Counted from the first letter of the stretch, positions 44,884 to 53,831 are shown. The stretch: DNA of 64,000 nucleotides from Murdochiella massiliensis (GCF_900059565.1 NZ_FIZW01000002.1:186001-250000), one strand, 5' to 3'. The notes: generated by a model from the sequence alone, not told the origin. Translations and numbers: made by a program.

Positions 44884-45819
44884 TTATTTCGGCGCTATTA
44901 TCGCCATCATTGCCTTGAATTGTTCTGTCTGTCCCGAGTATACGTTGAATGGTGTGGAAAGTGCAAGCGCTTCGCCGTTGTGAAACAGCAAACGGGATGA
45001 AAGCAAAAGATGATGCGAAAAAACATTTGTTCGATATCGTGCTCCGTAAGGGCGATCCCCTATTAGTGGGTGGCCGGTTGCCGCAAGATGGGCACGAATC
45101 TGATGTGTTCGGCCCGTTTCAAGACGAACAGCGACGAGGGAAAACGAAGAACGAGAAACCAGCGGAGAAACATGCGTGATGCAGACTTTTCCGTTCGGAT
45201 CGACGACACTTCGACCGTTTTCTGTGCGCAGAGGAAACCTAATGGTCTCTTCCCGCTCAATCGCCCCTTCCACATAGGCTAAATAGTGCTTCTCAATACT
45301 TCCATCCTTAAGTCCTTGTTGAAGAAGAAGCATGGCGGAATGATTCTTTGCCCCGATAAGCAAGCCGGCCGTCTGCATATCCAGACGATTGACCAGAGCC
45401 GGCACAAAACTCTTTTCTCTGCGCGGTACAAACTCTCCGGATTGCAAGAGATCACGCACAAAGGCATCGACAGCCGTTTTTCCGTAATCGCGCGCATTTG
45501 CAGGGTGAGAAAGCATTCCCGCCGGCTTATCGATCACGCTGAACTGTGGCCCATCATATGCATACGAAAGCCGAAGAGAAGAAGTGGGAAAGCTGCGACG
45601 CTCTTCCAGCGGAAGAAGCGTCTCTTCATAAAGATAAATCTGTACGCTATCCCCTTCGCGCAGAAACGTTCCGGCTTCTGCACGCAAGTGATTGACTTTA
45701 ATTTTTTTCTGACGAATCTTCTTTTGTAAAAATGAGGTCGTTGCCCGGGGAAACACTTTGATCAGAAATCGATCCAAACGCTGATCGGCATCATTCTTAC
45801 CCACGGTCAGTTCACGCAT
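44884..45819 (-). CDS. RluA-family pseudouridine synthase
   Basis: 311 aa. N-terminal S4 domain (about 12-62, QRLDRFLIKVFPRATTSFLQKKIRQKKIKVN split over that range) and catalytic domain with D147 in VNRLDMQTAGLL; most relatives read HRLDxxTSG, so the residue before the RLD is changed. GRTHQIRAHLAATGHPLIGDRPYG is intact. This is the second RluA-type enzyme in the window (other at 7000-7959). It probably shares a transcript with the response regulator 21 bp downstream. Confidence 0.9.
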   Translation of the reverse strand: MRELTVGKNDADQRLDRFLIKVFPRATTSFLQKKIRQKKIKVNHLRAEAGTFLREGDSVQIYLYEETLLPLEERRSFPTSSLRLSYAYDGPQFSVIDKPAGMLSHPANARDYGKTAVDAFVRDLLQSGEFVPRREKSFVPALVNRLDMQTAGLLIGAKNHSAMLLLQQGLKDGSIEKHYLAYVEGAIEREETIRFPLRTENGRSVVDPNGKVCITHVSPLVSRSSFSLVAVRLETGRTHQIRAHLAATGHPLIGDRPYGARYRTNVFSHHLLLSSRLLFHNGEALALSTPFNVYSGQTEQFKAMMAIIAPK

Positions 45820-45832
45820 CGAACATCCTTTC

Positions 45833-45868
45833 TAAAAAGGAAAAAGCGCATTCCTCGAGGAATGCGCT
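45833..45868 (-). terminator. Intrinsic terminator after the P-loop gene
   Basis: Perfect palindrome AGCGCATTCC-TCGAGGAATGCGCT (24 nt) followed on the minus strand by TTTTTCCTTTTT, between the P-loop gene stop and the pseudouridine synthase start. Confidence 0.88.
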
Positions 45869-45876
45869 TCGGTTGA

Positions 45877-46299
45877 TCAAGCTTCGGAAATATCCACAAT
45901 TTCGACGCCATCCACCTTAGGAATATCCCCCGGCTTGAGGTTCAGGCCGATGATGAAATCGGCATTATTCTCAGACGAAAGGGTAATTAGCGCTTCCAGA
46001 TTTTTCTGAAAATCGCCCGCCTGTAACAGATCGGCATGTAAGCCGTCAATAAAAACACGCTCAATGTCAAAATCTCTCGCTAACATACCGGCAAGGAGAC
46101 CATAAAGACGATCCATGGTATGAATGTGATACTGCTTCATATTGATCAGACGAACCGAATGATCAAGACGAAACATCTGCGAATCATCGGTGTCCACAAA
46201 AACAAGATGACCGCTGTGCGATTTATGCTCCTCATTGGCCTGATCAATCATGCGTGTTGTTTTTCCACTTCCGCTTGGGCCCAATACTAACTGAATCAC
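45877..46299 (-). CDS. Small P-loop NTPase of unknown function
   Basis: 140 aa. Walker A GPSGSGKTT at 7-15, a Walker-B-like hydrophobic strand FDIERVFIDGLH at about 76-87, and a short beta/alpha core resembling the minimal RecA/PilT-like ATPase fold or an adenylate-kinase-like fold. No substrate-binding motif that I recognise. It is 12 bp downstream of the DUF1292 gene and likely co-transcribed with it. Function unknown. Confidence 0.82.
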   Translation of the reverse strand: MIQLVLGPSGSGKTTRMIDQANEEHKSHSGHLVFVDTDDSQMFRLDHSVRLINMKQYHIHTMDRLYGLLAGMLARDFDIERVFIDGLHADLLQAGDFQKNLEALITLSSENNADFIIGLNLKPGDIPKVDGVEIVDISEA

Positions 46300-46311
46300 C
46301 GCATCCTCCTC

Positions 46312-46689
46312 TCAACGTTCTTCTTGCGAATGATCATGTCCACATTCGCAATCGCAATCGTCATCTTCTTCTGCTAAGAGGCGATCGAATTCATCCGCCA
46401 CGGCATTGTACTCTTCTTCCGAATCAATCTGTGACAACTCAATTTCTTCACCATCTTCGCTTTCGGCATATTCGTAGAGAAGGATACCTTCCTCTTCCTC
46501 ATCTTCCGTTATGGGAAAGAGAGCAATATATTCTTTATCATGGAACGGGAAAATGTCCAGTACGACACATTCCAATTCCGTGTCGTCATCCAAGGTAAGA
46601 ACGATGTGATCTTCCTCGTCCAGATCCCATTCTTCCTCGTCCAATTCGTCTACTTGAGGTTCTAAATCCTTGTTTTTTTCATCCGTCAT
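46312..46689 (-). CDS. DUF1292 family acidic protein with Cys/His tail
   Basis: 125 aa, very acidic. The centre (about 27-78: HIVLTLDDDTELECVVLDIF, KEYIALFPI, GILLYEYAE) is the DUF1292 domain found in many Firmicutes. The C-terminus has a metal-ligand-like tail EEDDDCDCECGHDHSQEER. Family function unknown. GGAGG before ATG 46689 and a TATAAT at 46736-46741 without a clear -35. Confidence 0.9.
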   Translation of the reverse strand: MTDEKNKDLEPQVDELDEEEWDLDEEDHIVLTLDDDTELECVVLDIFPFHDKEYIALFPITEDEEEEGILLYEYAESEDGEEIELSQIDSEEEYNAVADEFDRLLAEEDDDCDCECGHDHSQEER

Positions 46690-46747
46690 GGCGGATCCTC
46701 CTTATGCTTGATGTGGGAAATGCTCTGCCTTCTTCATTATACACATT

Positions 46748-48199
46748 TCATCGCATCGTGGCGATGCGCGCAATCAGTTTTTTGAGCATCGCGTACGTGC
46801 TTCGTGTCGAAGAGATGCTCAGGCGTTCGCTCGTCGTATGCGCTCCCTCAATATCCGGACCGATAGAAATCATGTCCAACTCCGGATTATATTGGGCAAA
46901 TAACCCGCATTCCAATCCCGCGTGAATATCCAGAACTTCCGCTTCTTTTCCGGTTTCTTCACGATACGTTTCCAAAAAGAGTTCACGCAGTGCAGACTCT
47001 TTCGCTAATTCCCATGCCGGATAAACATCGCCATAGCTTCCTTTTCCTTCAAAGGTATGCACGGCCTGATCAATCTTTTCCTTCAATTCGGCAAGCACTT
47101 CTTCCGAACTGGAACGAACGGAAACCATGACATCCGCATGATTCTCTTTGGTATCCACAATGGCTAAGTTATCGGACGCCAGAACATTTTTTCCATCTTC
47201 GCGCATGCGATAAACACCGTGCGGCAAAACATCAATTAAATTCAATAGTTGCTTTGTCGATTCTGCCGTAAGCGGCGCTTCTTCTACGTTAAACCCATCC
47301 ACATGAATCGCGATGTCCGGTTCCTGTTTTAACAGGCGCTCCTGTGTAGCTGTCCAAATCTGCCGGATTCCCTGTTTTATAGTTTCTTCGTCATCAGGCG
47401 AAAGACTAATCCAGACCTGTGCTTCATTGGGAATGGCGTTGTGCTTTTCGCCGCTATGGTAGCGCACAATACGAATAGGCGCAATCTGCATAAGGGCATG
47501 TAAAAACTGCGCCATGACTTTACAAGCGTTATTCGGTTCCGCCAGGATATTCTGTCCTGAATGACCGCCATTCATACCGGTAATGGTGATATACAGCCCG
47601 CTTTGTCCCGAAATTGTTTCACGCGTAAGCGGCATAGTGAATTCTCCCGTAGCGCCACCAGCACATCCACAGGTGACAAATCCTTCTTCTTCGGAATCAA
47701 TGTTAATGAGCATTTCCGCATCCAGCCAAGAGGGCGAAAGCGAGAGAACACCATTCATCCCCTCTTCCTCATCGGTGGTAATGACAAGGGAAGTTTCCGG
47801 CATATCCATTTGTTCGTCAAGAATCGCCAGTCCCATGGCTACACCGATACCATCATCTGCGCCAAGCGTTGTTCCGATGCCATGAAGCCAGCCGTCTTTT
47901 TCTTCCATCGCAATCGGGTCACGAGTAAAATCGTGTTCCACACCTTTACCCTTCACACAGACCATGTCCATGTGTCCCTGCATAATAATGCGCGGCGCCG
48001 ACTCAAGCCCCGGTGAAGCGGGTTTGGTCATGCGGACATTTCCGGCCTCATCCTGTTCCGTTTTCCAACCCTTTTCTCTTCCCCACGCTGTCAGCGCATC
48101 GCTTATCGCCTGTTCATTCCCGGAACCGCGGGGAATTTGGTTCATGCGATAGAAATACGTGAAAATAGGATGACTCTCAAAGATAGTTTGTTCACTCAT
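46748..48199 (-). CDS. pepD: Aminoacyl-histidine dipeptidase PepD (M20C)
   Basis: Cytosolic metallo-aminodipeptidase, 483 aa, releasing N-terminal residues from Xaa-His and similar dipeptides. Metal-site motifs: MQGHMDMVCVK, the bridging Asp in TLGADDGIG and the glutamates of TTDEEEGMNG; the lid domain lies at about 190-390 and HAGLECGLFA near the end. Typical N-terminus HPIFTYFYRMNQIPRGSGNE. Overlaps the SurA-like gene by 8 bp. Confidence 0.95.
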   Translation of the reverse strand: MSEQTIFESHPIFTYFYRMNQIPRGSGNEQAISDALTAWGREKGWKTEQDEAGNVRMTKPASPGLESAPRIIMQGHMDMVCVKGKGVEHDFTRDPIAMEEKDGWLHGIGTTLGADDGIGVAMGLAILDEQMDMPETSLVITTDEEEGMNGVLSLSPSWLDAEMLINIDSEEEGFVTCGCAGGATGEFTMPLTRETISGQSGLYITITGMNGGHSGQNILAEPNNACKVMAQFLHALMQIAPIRIVRYHSGEKHNAIPNEAQVWISLSPDDEETIKQGIRQIWTATQERLLKQEPDIAIHVDGFNVEEAPLTAESTKQLLNLIDVLPHGVYRMREDGKNVLASDNLAIVDTKENHADVMVSVRSSSEEVLAELKEKIDQAVHTFEGKGSYGDVYPAWELAKESALRELFLETYREETGKEAEVLDIHAGLECGLFAQYNPELDMISIGPDIEGAHTTSERLSISSTRSTYAMLKKLIARIATMR

Positions 48200-48698
48200 G
48201 GTTTTCCTCCTTTTCTTCGGATATGCTCATGCGCGTAACCGGATAGGTTTTCTCTAATGTGCCGGTGTAATTTACATAGGTAGCCTGTTGACGAAGCAAC
48301 AACAGCTGCATATATATCTGTGATTTCTGTCTATCGGGATTCTTTTTTTCTTCCTCGCTAAAATGCTCTTCGTTCGCACGATAATACTCTTCCACCTCCT
48401 GCGGCAACACCTGTACGGCGGAAAGCAATTTTTGCAGCGCATATTGTTGCAAAAGCTGTTTTTTTATCATGGCAATCTGCGCATCGAGTTGCTTTTGGAA
48501 CTCCTCCTCTTCATCCATTTTTTTGTCCATCGCATCGCGATAGAGAAGTTCCTGATGAATAATTTCCTCAAGCAGACGGGAATCCCCTTCTTCTCCCTGA
48601 AAATGCTCTGCCTGTTCGCCCAACAATTTACGCAGTTCTTCTACTTCCTGTTTTGTAATCGTTCTTTCTCCGACACGGGCTAAAATCGTATCGTCCAT
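48192..48698 (-). CDS. SurA N-terminal-like chaperone domain protein without PPIase
   Basis: 168 aa. The N-terminus DTILARVGERTITKQEVEELRKLLG and the following helices, including LLEEIIHQELLYRDAMDKKMD, match the SurA/trigger-factor-like helical chaperone domain, ending EEVEEYYRANEEHFSEEE where PrsA/SurA proteins would begin the parvulin domain. No parvulin domain and no signal peptide are present, so it is a cytosolic, holdase-like protein. ATG 48698 preferred over ATG 48716. Translationally overlapped with pepD. Confidence 0.82.
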   Translation of the reverse strand: MDDTILARVGERTITKQEVEELRKLLGEQAEHFQGEEGDSRLLEEIIHQELLYRDAMDKKMDEEEEFQKQLDAQIAMIKKQLLQQYALQKLLSAVQVLPQEVEEYYRANEEHFSEEEKKNPDRQKSQIYMQLLLLRQQATYVNYTGTLEKTYPVTRMSISEEKEENHE

Positions 48699-48768
48699 AT
48701 TTTCTCCTCTCCGCATTTGTTATATCCCTTCGGGTACAGACGTAAAAAACTTCTTTTTTTTGCCTATT

Positions 48769-49584
48769 TTATTTTTTAAGCGCGATGCCGTCTTCACAAA
48801 ATGTGATGCGTCCCTGCTTTAACAGTCGCCCAATGCAGCGTTTGAATTGTGCTTTGCTCATGCCGAAAAGCAGTCGTATCGTTTCCGGATCACTCTTATC
48901 GTTAACACGTAAAAAGCCCTGATTTGCCTGAACCATCCGTAAAATAGCGATCGCATCCGCATCCATCTTTTCGTGGGCACGCGATTGCAAGCTGAGATCT
49001 ATTTTTCCATCCGGCTTAATCTGCTCCACGCGAGCACGTACAGATTCTCCAATACGCAACGCACCGCGCATACCGTCAGCAGGGATTAACCCGTTGTAAC
49101 GCTGTTCAACAAGGATAAAGGCGCCGATTTCCGGATTATTGGCATAGACCACACCGTCCACCCAGTCGTTTTCATGCAATTTTTCGGGAACGGCGAAATG
49201 ATTTTTAACGCGCATCGTTGAACAAAGACGATCCGACTTATCCACATAGCAATAGATGAGCAGTATTTCTCCCACCCTTACATGATGCATCTGCTCCTGG
49301 AAAGGCAAAAATAAATCCTTGTCCAAGCCCCAGTCTAAAAAAGCGCCCTGGCGGGATACATCTTTAACGGTAAGAAGCGCCAGTTCACCCACCTGAACCT
49401 TAGGACGACGTGTTGTGGCGATGAGACGATCTTCGGAATCACGCAAAAGGAAAATTTCCACTTCGTCGTTCACCTTCGCTCCTTCGGGAACAAAGCGTTT
49501 CGGCAAAAGAACATTGCCCTGCAATATGGCTCCCGGAGGCGTTAAGGATTTTATTTTAAGCGTTTGTATTTTGCCCAGCTGCAT
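48769..49584 (-). CDS. cvfB: S1 RNA-binding protein CvfB/YitL family
   Basis: 271 aa. Several OB/S1-type domains: residues about 1-60, an S1 domain at about 65-130 (GAFLDWGLDKDLFLPFQEQ), another at about 140-205 (GAFILVEQRYNGLIPADGM), and a C-terminal winged helix (about 213-271, MSKAQFKRCIGRLLKQGRI). CvfB proteins affect virulence and RNA metabolism in staphylococci; the role here is unproven. Overlaps the YitT gene by 29 bp. Confidence 0.92.
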   Translation of the reverse strand: MQLGKIQTLKIKSLTPPGAILQGNVLLPKRFVPEGAKVNDEVEIFLLRDSEDRLIATTRRPKVQVGELALLTVKDVSRQGAFLDWGLDKDLFLPFQEQMHHVRVGEILLIYCYVDKSDRLCSTMRVKNHFAVPEKLHENDWVDGVVYANNPEIGAFILVEQRYNGLIPADGMRGALRIGESVRARVEQIKPDGKIDLSLQSRAHEKMDADAIAILRMVQANQGFLRVNDKSDPETIRLLFGMSKAQFKRCIGRLLKQGRITFCEDGIALKK

Positions 49585-50533
49585 AGTTTTCCTCGTTCAT
49601 TTCGCTATGACCTTCAATTGACAAAGTATTCGTCTGCACTGTCTTTTCTTCCTCCGGATCTATAAAGCGGTTAGGCAGACGTTGACCCGGCGCATAGGTA
49701 AAGCCTTCACCCAATACCTCATTTGCCGAATAGACAAAAACAAAAGCGCTGGGATCAATTTTCTCCACATAGTCCTTAATCCGAATGTACTCGTTATTAT
49801 GAACCACCGAGAGAATCGCATAATGTGGCCGATGGGAAAATCCACCCTGTGTAGTATAGATCGTTGTTCCGCGATGCATCTTCTGAATAATGTAGTCGTT
49901 CACTTCATCTACTTTGGACGTCGTAATATTCATTACCATGCGTCGACCGAAACCGGCAATCATCTTATCAAGCATCATCGCCTGTAAATAAATGGCCACA
50001 ATGGCGTAAAGGGCATTCTCCAGAGAAATGAACATCCCGCCCAACATCACGACGATGGCATCCACAAGTAACAAGCTCTTGGCCATGCCGATATGCGTAA
50101 TGTTGTTCAAAATGGCGCCCAAAATATCTGTGCCTCCGGTGGAAGCATTCTGCGTAAAAACGAAACTTAAGCCGATGCCGCTGATCGCGGAACCAATTAA
50201 AATCACCAACAGTTGGTCCGCAACAATGGGCTCGGTGACGGGCGCAACGTGCTCAAAAAAAATAATCCATACAGAATAGGAGATGGAACCGACTAAAGTC
50301 ATCAGGCCGAATTGCTTGCCCAGAATGAGAAAGGCCATGACAAAGAGCAAAACGTTGCCGACCAAAATCAGTGAGCCGATGCCCAAAAAAGGAAAGACGT
50401 AGTTAATAACGATCGCCAGTCCGCTGATTCCGCCTGCGGCGATATGGTTGGGGATGAAAAAGTAATTCATCGCTAAGGCAAGAATGAAACAGCCCACGAA
50501 AATCCAGAGCATCTTCTTCCCGTTTTCTTTCAT
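49556..50533 (-). CDS. YitT family membrane protein (DUF161/DUF2179)
   Basis: 325 aa. Five to six membrane helices (about 5-205) with the glycine-rich AAGGISGLAIVIN and QNASTGGTDILGAILN repeats of DUF161, then a cytosolic DUF2179 domain (about 215-295, HRGTTIYTTQGGFS). The last 30 residues are a hydrophilic tail. Transport substrate unknown for the family. ATG 50533 overlaps the ptsI stop as ATGA. Confidence 0.92.
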   Translation of the reverse strand: MKENGKKMLWIFVGCFILALAMNYFFIPNHIAAGGISGLAIVINYVFPFLGIGSLILVGNVLLFVMAFLILGKQFGLMTLVGSISYSVWIIFFEHVAPVTEPIVADQLLVILIGSAISGIGLSFVFTQNASTGGTDILGAILNNITHIGMAKSLLLVDAIVVMLGGMFISLENALYAIVAIYLQAMMLDKMIAGFGRRMVMNITTSKVDEVNDYIIQKMHRGTTIYTTQGGFSHRPHYAILSVVHNNEYIRIKDYVEKIDPSAFVFVYSANEVLGEGFTYAPGQRLPNRFIDPEEEKTVQTNTLSIEGHSEMNEENYAAGQNTNA

Positions 50534-52260
50534 TCTTTCTCCCCTTCCGTCTTTTCCGCTGTAAACGCAGAAACCGCTTGCACGATCTCTTCCGTGGCAT
50601 GCATTATACACACCTCATCCGCCAACTTTTTTGCTTCTTTCAGTGTAATTCCTCTTACGCGTTCTTTCAACCGGGGAAGGATGGAAGCCGGAGCGGAAAG
50701 CGAATCCAGTCCCAAACCCAGCAACAAGGGAGTAGCGCGTAAATTCCCCGCAAAACTTCCGCATAATCCACAGGAAATACCCGCATCATGGGCAGCTTCC
50801 ACCGCCTGTTTAATAGCGCGCACGACCGCCGGATGAAAGGGAGAATGCAGCTTGGCCACATTGTTGTTCCCTCGATCGGTAGCCAGGATGTATTGCGTAA
50901 GATCATTGGTTCCGATGCTGAAAAAATCGCAACATTCGGCCAAATCTCGAGCCAAGAAAATGGCTGCCGGCGTCTCGACGGTAATCCCCACAGGCAGATC
51001 AGGATCAAAGGACTGCTTTTGCTCTATAAGGCGGCATTTCTCTTCTTCGAGCATTTCCCGAACGCGATAAACTTCAGAAGGACTGATAACCATGGGAAGC
51101 ATGAGCTGTATGTTTCCTACAGAAGAGGCGCGTAAAATCGCACGAAGTTGAGCGCGAAAAATATTCTCCCGGTCAAAGCAGAAGCGAAGCGCACGCCACC
51201 CGAGAAACGGATTGGCTTCACGAGGAAAAGCATAATAGGGCAATCGCTTATCACCGCCTATATCCAAGGTGCGAATGATGAGCGGCCGATTGGCTAAAAG
51301 AACCGCCGCCTGATGATAGACACGATATTGCTCTTCTTCCGTAGGAAAATGATCCTGTTCCATGTAAAGCAGTTCCGTACGGAATAATCCTACACCTTCC
51401 GCGCCGGCAAGCAATCCGACCGATAGATCATCCAGACCTCCAATGTTGACAAAGGTATCAAGAGCTCGACCGTCTTGCGTTACCGCCTTCTCCTCAGGAT
51501 TCATCTCCAGACGAAGATTATAACGTTTCCCCACATCCATTTTTGCCTGAACCAGTGCAAGGGTGTCCTCATCCGGATCCAAAATCACTTCACCGTTTTC
51601 CGCGTCCAGGATAATCAATTCTCCATCTTTCACCGTGGAGATGAGATTGGTCAATCCGACCAATGCAGGAATACCCATGGTCTGTGCAATCATCGCCGTA
51701 TGGGATGTCGCACCTCCGCGATCACTGGTGAATCCTAACACATTCGTTTTATCCAGAAGAAGCGCATCAGATGGGGCAAGCTCTTCGGTAAGAAGAATGC
51801 AGGGTGCGGTAAGATGGCTTAGGCGAGGCACGGGAAGGCCCTTAAGCTCATAAAGCAAACTTCTGCCCATATCACGATAATCACTTCCCCGTTCACGCAG
51901 ATAAGGGTCTTCAAGAGCTTCCAACTGAGCCGCCATCATCCGTATCGTGGAATCCAGTGCACGATCTGCGGACATATGCTTTTCCCGAATGTATTGTTCC
52001 ACCGTCTCGAACAAATACGGATCATCCAGCAAAGCAATATGCGCCTCTCGCAATGAGCAAAGCAAAGGGGACGGTGCTTCCTCCTGTACCAATTTCTTAC
52101 GGAAAGCGGAAAAAGCATTTTTTATCGCTAATACTTCACCTTCCACTTCCGACTCCCTGATCCAATCGTTGCGAATCGGAATTTCCTCCGGAACCCAGCG
52201 TTTGACTCTTCCCACCGCCAAGCCGTATGAGGCGATGATTCCCGATATTCGCTTTGTCAT
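50530..52260 (-). CDS. ptsI: PTS enzyme I
   Basis: Phosphoenolpyruvate-protein phosphotransferase, 576 aa, transfers phosphate from PEP to HPr. Active-site H187 in GGATSHTAMIA, PEP-binding RTLDIGGDK, and the C-terminal barrel with GTNDLTQY, and FFSIGTNDLTQYILATDRGN and GLCGSFAG split over residues about 455-515. ATG 52260 with GGAGG. Separated from ptsH by the terminator at 52310-52342, so read-through sets its level below HPr. No PTS permease is in the window. Confidence 0.96.
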   Translation of the reverse strand: MTKRISGIIASYGLAVGRVKRWVPEEIPIRNDWIRESEVEGEVLAIKNAFSAFRKKLVQEEAPSPLLCSLREAHIALLDDPYLFETVEQYIREKHMSADRALDSTIRMMAAQLEALEDPYLRERGSDYRDMGRSLLYELKGLPVPRLSHLTAPCILLTEELAPSDALLLDKTNVLGFTSDRGGATSHTAMIAQTMGIPALVGLTNLISTVKDGELIILDAENGEVILDPDEDTLALVQAKMDVGKRYNLRLEMNPEEKAVTQDGRALDTFVNIGGLDDLSVGLLAGAEGVGLFRTELLYMEQDHFPTEEEQYRVYHQAAVLLANRPLIIRTLDIGGDKRLPYYAFPREANPFLGWRALRFCFDRENIFRAQLRAILRASSVGNIQLMLPMVISPSEVYRVREMLEEEKCRLIEQKQSFDPDLPVGITVETPAAIFLARDLAECCDFFSIGTNDLTQYILATDRGNNNVAKLHSPFHPAVVRAIKQAVEAAHDAGISCGLCGSFAGNLRATPLLLGLGLDSLSAPASILPRLKERVRGITLKEAKKLADEVCIMHATEEIVQAVSAFTAEKTEGEKE

Positions 52261-52309
52261 CTTCGCCTCCTCCGTCGCGCAAGGAAATACGTCCTTTTTT
52301 GGGTTAGAC

Positions 52310-52342
52310 AAAAAAAGAGAGGGAGCATCAATCGGTGCTCCC
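52310..52342 (-). terminator. Intrinsic terminator between ptsH and ptsI
   Basis: Minus-strand stem GGGAGCA/TGCTCCC with loop CCGATTGA and following TCTCTTTTTTT. It trims the ptsH transcript and presumably lets only part of transcription continue into ptsI. Confidence 0.85.
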
Positions 52343-52350
52343 TTCTATCG

Positions 52351-52611
52351 TTAATCGGTCAGCTGCGAAATGAACTCGACAATTTGATCGACATGTGCCT
52401 CCGCGTCATCGCCATTCACGCGAACCGTGATATCCATACCTTTGGAAATCCCCAGACTCATCACATTGAAGATGCTCTTCGCATTGGCTACTTTTCCATT
52501 TTTTACCAATTCGACGTCGCCGGGAATATTTTTTACAAATTGCACCAGCGCTGCTGCCGGGCGTGCATGTAAGCCGGTCTCATTAACCACCGTTACCGTT
52601 TTTTCTGCCAT
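52351..52611 (-). CDS. ptsH: PTS phosphocarrier HPr
   Basis: HPr, 86 aa. H15 (ETGLHARPAA) is the PEP-dependent phosphorylation site and S46 (NAKSIFNVMSLGI) the HPr-kinase site that in Firmicutes lets HPr act as CcpA corepressor. Well-formed AAGGAGG ribosome-binding site. Directly downstream of a LacI/CcpA-like gene by 42 bp. Confidence 0.97.
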   Translation of the reverse strand: MAEKTVTVVNETGLHARPAAALVQFVKNIPGDVELVKNGKVANAKSIFNVMSLGISKGMDITVRVNGDDAEAHVDQIVEFISQLTD

Positions 52612-52636
52612 GTAAACCTCCTTCAGTATAATAAGG

Positions 52637-52650
52637 GCTATAAACGTTAT
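52637..52650. promoter_or_regulatory. cre-like sequence upstream of ptsH
   Basis: TATAAACGTTATAC matches the cre consensus TGWAARCGYTWNCW at about 11 of 14 positions, centred on AACGTT, 26 bp upstream of the ptsH start. The same AACGTT core occurs in the mal leader. Support is weak on its own because an AACGTT hexamer is expected about 15 times in 64 kb. Confidence 0.3.
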
Positions 52651-52653
52651 ACA

Positions 52654-53661
52654 TTACTTTCGTTGTTCTGTCGACTCTCCAATAAGGATTTGCGTTGGTA
52701 AATACAAGGTTTCGTCCAAGGTTGCTTTTGCTTGCAAAGTTTTCGTCAGCGCACGCATAGCCACCGCGCCAATGTCATAATAGGGTTCTTCCATCGTCGT
52801 CAAGCGCGGACGGAAGATCTGAACATCAGGAGATCCGCCAAATCCGGCAATCTGAAACGCTTTGGGGATGGCCAGATCATGATCATAGCAATAGGTCATC
52901 ACACCAATCGCCAGTTCATCATTCTCACAGATTAACGCATCAAACGGTTCCTTTTTGCTAAGCTGTGTGATTTCTTCTGCGGCGTGATAACCCGCCTCAA
53001 TATCTGCACCATCGGCATCAAACTTCATCGGAACAAGTCCTTCCTCACGCATCGCATCATCATAGCCACCGGAACGCTCTTTGGAAAAGTCAAAATTCAG
53101 ACTGCTTCGCAGATAACGTACCGAGCGATTTCCCAGGGAAAGGATATATTCCGTCAGCTCTTTCATCGCCTCGCGATGATGAATCGTCACCGTATGTAGA
53201 TCTGCCGACTTATAAAAGCGGTCAAGCAGTACATAGGGCAAACGATATTCCTTAATCTTCACCATCGTTTCCGGTTCAATGCTCTCGGAAATAATGATGA
53301 TCCCTTCCACTTGTTTTCGGTAGAGAAAATCTATCGCGCGCTGTTCCAATTCCCTCTCTCCATAAGTGCTGGAAAGTAAAATATCGTAATTGTACATACG
53401 CCCGATTTCTTCAGCGCCGCGAATCATTTCCGCCATGTAATGAATGCCGATGTCTTTTACAAGAATGCCGATGGAGTTCGACTTCTTCATCACCAGACTG
53501 CGAGCCAGCTCATTGGGCTTGAACCCAAGCTTATTAATGGCATCGATGACTTTTCGTTGCGCTTCAGGGCTGACCGGTTTCGACTTATTCATTACGCGCG
53601 AAACGGTGGAGATCGATACCCCTGCCAGCTTTGCTACATCCTTTATTGTCGGTTGTGTCAT
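52654..53661 (-). CDS. LacI-family regulator, CcpA-like
   Basis: 335 aa. N-terminal HTH with DVAKLAGVSISTVSRVMN and hinge NELARSLVMKKSNSIG, then a periplasmic-binding-protein-like effector domain. The C-terminal stretch EEPYYDIGAVAMRALTK closely resembles the CcpA segment that contacts the core dimer, and the gene adjoins ptsH with Ser46 HPr, so catabolite control is likely; a dedicated sugar repressor is the alternative. A cre-like site lies in its own promoter. Confidence 0.92.
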   Translation of the reverse strand: MTQPTIKDVAKLAGVSISTVSRVMNKSKPVSPEAQRKVIDAINKLGFKPNELARSLVMKKSNSIGILVKDIGIHYMAEMIRGAEEIGRMYNYDILLSSTYGERELEQRAIDFLYRKQVEGIIIISESIEPETMVKIKEYRLPYVLLDRFYKSADLHTVTIHHREAMKELTEYILSLGNRSVRYLRSSLNFDFSKERSGGYDDAMREEGLVPMKFDADGADIEAGYHAAEEITQLSKKEPFDALICENDELAIGVMTYCYDHDLAIPKAFQIAGFGGSPDVQIFRPRLTTMEEPYYDIGAVAMRALTKTLQAKATLDETLYLPTQILIGESTEQRK

Positions 53662-53697
53662 AGCTCACCTCTATTCCCTGTGCTTCGACCTGATTTC

Positions 53698-53726
53698 AGA
53701 ATACCATAAAAACGATTCCATGTGAA
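53698..53726 (-). promoter_or_regulatory. Promoter of the LacI/CcpA-like gene with cre-like spacer
   Basis: Minus strand TTCACA, 17 bp, TATTCT. The spacer contains TGGAATCGTTTTTA, which matches the cre consensus TGWAARCGYTWNCW at 11 of 14 positions, suggesting autorepression. Confidence 0.6.
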
Positions 53727-53831
53727 TGAATTTTCTACACCGCTTTCCTTTTTGCTTAGTGAGGCGTTTTCCCACGTTTTCATTTTTATAGATGAAGCGT
53801 TATGGAAAAAAGGGATTAACCTTTTCACAAG

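Noticed and set aside
52637-52650. A strong dedicated operator upstream of ptsH
   Set aside because: Only a six-base palindromic core; downgraded to a weak cre-like site since the core is expected about 15 times by chance in 64 kb.
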